Shown: positions 58,853 through 64,000 of the stretch, piece after piece
Layout: every line of letters begins with the position of its first letter
How positions within the stretch are numbered: the stretch's first letter is position 1
From: Pieris napi
Lineage: Eukaryota > Arthropoda > Insecta > Lepidoptera > Pieridae
Direction: 5' to 3'
Length of the DNA: 64,000 nucleotides
Assembly (NCBI RefSeq): GCF_905475465.1
Contig: NC_062238.1
Location: forward strand, 7,854,501 to 7,918,500
The notes under the pieces: generated by a model
Database searches by the model: none
What the model was told of the DNA's origin: nothing
The model's input: the letters and a program-made list of their open reading frames with translations, nothing else
Translations under genes and position numbers: made by a program

Positions 58853-61800
58853 GATAAATGTTTGATGAATATTAAAAATTACAAACCGGATTTAACTTTA
58901 AGCAATACTTTAAAACTACTTTGGATTCTGTGATCTAATACTGACTGTAAAAATTCTTTACGTTTCCTTCGAAAGTTAAAATTTTTAATATTAATCAAAT
59001 ATTTTATAGCCCTACTTAGTACCAGCTAGCTTGTATATAATCGTAGTTATAATCACGAAACTTTATACTGGTGATATACACACGAATTACAATAACATGT
59101 AGAAAATTGGGAAGTCGGGATTTGTAGTTAAAGGGAATTGCTTATAGCAATTATTTATATATTAAGTCAGTAAGGCGGTGAACTATAAAATTATCTATAC
59201 GAAAATTGTTGCTTATTCACCAACACTTTAGAAGGACATTGCTCTCAACTAAACATTTATATAAAATCACTCATGTGGCTAAGAAACAAAAGATATTGAA
59301 AGTTCAAATAGTTTTGAAAGATGTCTATAAAAAATTGTTATAAGAAATTCGTAAGTATGGCTACTATTGACAAAATTGTACAACTTGTCTAGTTAAATTA
59401 TATGATTGTAACGCTTGCTATTAAACTTATGGCTGATGTGATATGCAGTTTATAAACAAGCGATATAAAAATTATAATTCTAAAATTTTTCAATTTTACA
59501 TCATTAACGCTTTGCGATGAAATAAGTAGATTAAACTTGTAACTTCGCGTTTCGAATTCAAATAGATGTAATGCACAAAACGATACTTTGAACTGACACA
59601 ATTTATCTTTAAATTACCATTTTTTGGGAAACATTAAAAATTGTGTTAGTGCAAAGTTGTAAAATTATGCACAAATAACGTGACTAGTCGCACATAAAGT
59701 TAATTATGAAATTTCTTGTGCCTATACTTTTATAATTAGGTATTAATAGGTATCGTTACTATTTTGTATACTTGCTAAGATATGTAAATACGCCCTTAAT
59801 AGCACTTTTTACTAGATTTTTTTCTTGATACGTCTTCGCTTTTTAATCCTATATATGTATAATTTGCAGTTATATTAGATTTTTAATAACAGTCAAGGCT
59901 AAAAAGCTATGTTAATTGTAAAAAAAATCTCGAAGTTCATGATAATTTACGTCAATACAAATCTATTTCATTAATTTTATTAATACTACACACCTAAATA
60001 GTATTTACTTGATATGAATACAAATTGTCTACATCATTTACTTAAATCATTTATTTATTAAACTAACAAGTGCGGTAACGACAGCTGTATAGCAAACGAA
60101 ACGTCGAGTTAAGTTAATGATTTAACAAATTCGTATTTGTATCCGTTAACCAAGTTTTATTTAAATTTATAATTAAGAAATCTTTTCGTTATAATTAACT
60201 TTAATTTTATGTTGTGCAACGCTCAAAACGTGTTAGTTGTGAATTTTTACGAAGCTTCGATGTCGTGAAGATTTTTTATGAACGCTTTTGCGCCTATATT
60301 TATGCGTTTAATGCGCACTTTACTATTTCTAGGACAATTTAAGGTTTTTCAGACATTATTCGCTTCCATCCGTCATTTATCATTTATTTTAAACTGCATT
60401 TGTTCTTTCAACTGTCTACTTGCCGTGAATATGTTTATTAAATTAGATTAGTCAACAAATCTTATTTTATAAACATCATTCGAAACAAGAACTATGGCTA
60501 ACATTAACAAGATTTTATTTTAAACTCTCACGGCTGTAAAGCCTTACTTTGTTATATACTGAAGTTTAAAATAATGTATTTTGTTTATTTTCGTAGTAAT
60601 CGAAACCTATATAAATATTGCACTTAAAAGCTATATTGCATTTATTTTATAGAGTTAATTTATTCATACTTTTTATTCCTAGCTTCGTAAATATTATCCA
60701 AAAGAAATTAATACTACTGTTGAAAAACTTATTGATTTTTTACTCTTCAAGTAACTTGAAAACTATCATTTTAAGTAGTTTTGTACCTTTGAAATGTATT
60801 TTTCAAATGTGTCAAGCACGAGAAGTTCATATTAGACGACATCGTCGTATAACCACTTTTCAAGACACATTACAGTTCAAATTTGACTAACCATTACAAA
60901 TCCAAGTAGTAGATAGCGGATATTCAAAAATCTAGTAGAATCTCAAAAATAATTAGACATATAAACGATTTGCATGTACTAACTCATGCTTGACATACTG
61001 GTAAACATGTTTTATTAAAATTTTATAAGCGCTGAAATGTTAATCCTAGCTAAAACATCCGATTTCCGACTTATTGAAATTTTAATAAATCAAATTTACT
61101 CTGAAACAGACCAATTTCTTGTAGATTTTTTTAAGATAAATTAATACGACTTTTATCTAAAATAGTAATTCGTATAAGTTTTTTAAAATAAATATTTTTA
61201 TTACAATTTGGGAGGAAACAACGCTAACCCCAGTTTATTAAAAGTAATTGGAATTTGCAATTGTTTATATAGTACAATTGCAAATATATTATTTATTTTC
61301 AAACAAAAACATTAATTAAAAGTCCCCTGAACATTTTAATTTGCGCCAGAGCAAAGTTTGAAAAGCTTACGGCATTTATTGTGCGATAAGCGAAAATGTA
61401 CGCTCAACATTTTCAAAGTACATTTCATTTTCTCGCTCAAATTCGTTACGTAATTTACAATTTAAATATTTTATGCTTAGTATTTCTTTATTGACTTTTA
61501 GTTCACATTATAGTATTTCTGTAATATTTTCGATACCACACACCTAATGATATTTATTATTTATATTTAAAAAAATGCTATTTAAGCTCGATTAACAAAA
61601 AAATAAAATATTTTATGGCTTAAATGACGTTGCTTTCTCCCAAAAGTACAAATTATTCACATCATTCCACAATTAGAATTTATTTCATTTTCACTCAATT
61701 TATTACACTTATTAATAAATTATTAAAGTACTAAGGTATTTTATTTCAAACTTGTTTAACTTTTAATTAAACAAATGAATAACAAACAAATGGTTAAGGG

Positions 61801-62379
61801 GTTTATTTAACAAAATGCATTATATATTCTGTTATGCATTCAGGGATACAAAAAAAACTTTTTATTACTTAACATGGTTCTATACGATAGAACCATGAAT
61901 GAGCGGTAATTTACTCTTGTCGTTTCGAGTCCTAGAGCTACAAAAACGTTTTCTATTAATCTCAAAGAATTTTCCCGAGTTTGTTGACGACATTTCCTAT
62001 CTATCTCCTTTTCCTTACGTTACCTTTAATAGATTAAATTTAGTGAGAGACGCTCAATTGAATACCTCGGAGATAATAAAAACTTTTCTACCGACGAAAG
62101 TGATTGTTAAATAAAATGTAAAAATACGATATTATTATGATGTTTATAAGAGAGAAATATTTCTTTTTAATGTATGCTAGAATGAACATTTAAAAATTAT
62201 GAATATATCATATAGTAGATTGAGATAATAACATCAATAATAATATATGTGTAATGTGGGTTTTATTGTCTTCATACGTTGTCGTGGTCTGATAAAACAT
62301 TATATCATTTTAGAGAGTATTCTCTCTAACATAACATAATTTAAAAAATAAGTCTGTAGATACATAGATCTATAGTTTT
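58853..62379. other. AT-rich DNA, no gene seen
   Basis: A perfect 11-bp hairpin (CATGGTTCTAT) lies at 61873-61897. Open frames at 60618 and 61899 have no recognisable content. Confidence 0.4.
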
Positions 62380-62620
62380 TAAGTCTGGGCCTGAGATTGT
62401 TGTATTTGTTTTGTGAACCTTTTTTCTAATAGGCAAGTAGGTGTTAGGCCTTCTGTGCCTGAAATACACCGTCAACTTTTTATACTCTAAGGCATGCCGC
62501 TATTTTTCTTCGCCGTATGAGCGAGTGTTAAATGCGCATTAATTGACATGATGCACAGCCGGGCTTCGAAACTACGATCTCAGGGAGAGTTGGACGCTGT
62601 AGCCACTAGATCAACTCAGC
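62380..62620 (-). mobile_element. tRNA-derived SINE, family A, copy 4 (diverged)
   Basis: It shares the GGCAAGTAGGTG, GTCAACTTTT, GAGCGAGTGTTAAATGCGCA and CAGCCGGG blocks with other copies. More diverged, so older. Confidence 0.65.
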
Positions 62621-63245
62621 TCAGATATTTATTTATCTTTATCTAATTAATGACAAAAGTCATAGGTACATTAATTTGTTAGTACAACGAATTAGTTTGG
62701 GGGGTTGATGTGGTCTGGACAGAAAGCAAAATCACATAAAGCGAAATTAAAAGTGTATTTTGCTGTCGGTAGAGCGGCACTATGGGATTTATTTTAGTGA
62801 TCAAAGTCCGGAAGTAGATAAAAAATATACAGTCTATATTTCCGTTTCAAGTAAACACATAAAGTTATATAACCATAAATATAATTTTACTAGGATCGCA
62901 GAAAAGCCAGGAATAGGCAATAATTTACCGCTTACATGGCGGATACTAAAAGCAATTTGACATGACGTAATATTCCCTTGCGGTACTTACTGGTCACAAG
63001 CAACTCAAGTGAATATATTTTCCACACATTATTGTTATTTGTATGAAATATGAAGGTTTATTTTTAAAGGAGTATTGTGTAAATTGTATTATAAACCTCA
63101 CATAGTTTTTCTATGTTTTTATTTTATTTCGAGAGTTGCGTTGTGACTTCTATAAACGCTTCTATTATTGCTAATTATACTAACTATAAAATTCAAAAAT
63201 CATTTAATCATATATGTAACACATTGTACACTTATGACTCGTCAG
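62621..63245. other. AT-rich DNA, no feature seen
   Basis: Nothing recognised. Confidence 0.4.
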
Positions 63246-63640
63246 TAAAGAAATACATATTAATGCTTCTTATTTTACATTTAGTGCCAGTTCCCAAATC
63301 AAGGGCGTAAAACGGAAGAGAAGAACTGGCAATAAACTCTCCGCCACTCATTTGAATCGCCATGTTTTTTTTTACACAACGTTTGTAAGGAGCTGCAACC
63401 ATTACACCATGTTCCACATGACATCTAATAATAGTAAAAGTAATTAATAATAATAACATACATTAAAAACAAAGACTTGTCCCCTATCAGCATGAGGCTT
63501 GGTGAAATAGGAGCACGCACTTACATTCTCGTGGGAACAACACGCATACACATAGTCGAAATAATTAACATCACCGCATACACGAATTCAATTACGACCA
63601 GTCACCACAAGTAGCACCGTTCACGAGTATGACGCATGGC
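63246..63640 (-). mobile_element. Dispersed LINE-tail repeat, family E, copy 3
   Basis: The minus strand matches copy 1 over almost its whole length, from the TATTTCGACTATGTG region to GAACTGGCACTAAATG. It is the longest pair in the window. Confidence 0.7.
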
Positions 63641-64000
63641 CAGCCATCGGCCCCCTCGCTAGACTTAAAGATAAAGAAACGATAATTAATATAACATTAA
63701 TAAGACTAGAATATTCATTATATTTCCTAAGTTATAACACAATATACATATCACTGTAACTTAAACATTAAAAAATAATAATAAGGCACCTTAAAATGTT
63801 CAATTCATTGAAAGTGGTAGCCTACTTAGTACTGGCCTAAGCGGGAGAAGAAATACTAAGAAACCAAATTAATTGACAACTAAAACTTAGTTGTTATTAC
63901 TATGTTAGAAGGATTGTTTCCAAAATTGAAAATTGAAGATAACTAGATCAAAATTGAAATTGCTCATAATGACTATCTCTTCACAATATATATGTATACA
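63641..64000. other. AT-rich DNA to window end
   Basis: Nothing recognised. Confidence 0.4.

Noticed and set aside
1..64000. CRISPR arrays, operons, phage or plasmid features
   Set aside because: No regularly spaced repeats and no bacterial signals; the window is plainly nuclear insect DNA.
1..64000. Endogenous viral genes or toxin genes
   Set aside because: No gag/pol/env of LTR type, viral replication protein or toxin motif could be recognised; the transposon coding pieces are LINE or DNA-transposon in type.

Overview
The window looks like nuclear DNA from a moth or butterfly (Lepidoptera). It is AT-rich, its genes are split by GT-AG introns, and it is full of short interspersed repeats of lepidopteran type: several tRNA-derived SINE families, 3' ends of RTE, R1 and Jockey-like LINEs, MITEs, and piggyBac-, Harbinger- and hAT-like remnants. 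Nothing bacterial (operons, Shine-Dalgarno sites, CRISPR arrays) is present.

Two protein-coding genes are well supported, both on the + strand. The first (coding 5881-28831) is a 13-exon gene for a nucleobase-ascorbate transporter of the SLC23 family. The exons join in frame at every junction and give 576 residues. A probable noncoding first exon ends at 5304, and poly(A) signals lie at 28918 and 28931. The second (coding 55629-56444) is one coding exon for a 271-residue protein with two membrane segments and charged cytoplasmic ends; I do not recognise its family. Its start codon sits one base after a splice acceptor, so upstream noncoding exon(s) are likely. A GC-rich promoter-like and exon-like block at 32335-32520 is a candidate first exon.

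Layout: 1-5.1 kb is repeat-bearing upstream DNA (LINE and MITE fragments, a GC-rich insertion in a 14-bp direct repeat, a SINE with a 16-bp target duplication, and a TTAA-flanked piggyBac-like element). 5.2-28.9 kb is the SLC23 gene; its introns hold LINE remnants, SINEs, two copies of a foldback MITE and an antisense tRNA-Ala(CGC) gene. 29-55.4 kb is gene-poor and repeat-rich, with a nested transposon at 29.9-30.3 kb and an orphan minus-strand ORF at 34.65-35.01 kb. 55.5-57.8 kb is the two-pass membrane protein gene with a long 3' UTR, followed by a poly(A)-tailed retroposon insertion and a 532-bp Harbinger-type MITE. 58.9-64 kb is AT-rich with a few repeats.

The two genes show no functional link. 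I found no convincing undescribed multi-gene system. The points most worth a second look are the intronic tRNA gene, the altered TM8 motif in the transporter, the orphan ORF with its own poly(A) signal, the unclassified two-pass membrane protein, and several clean transposition footprints.
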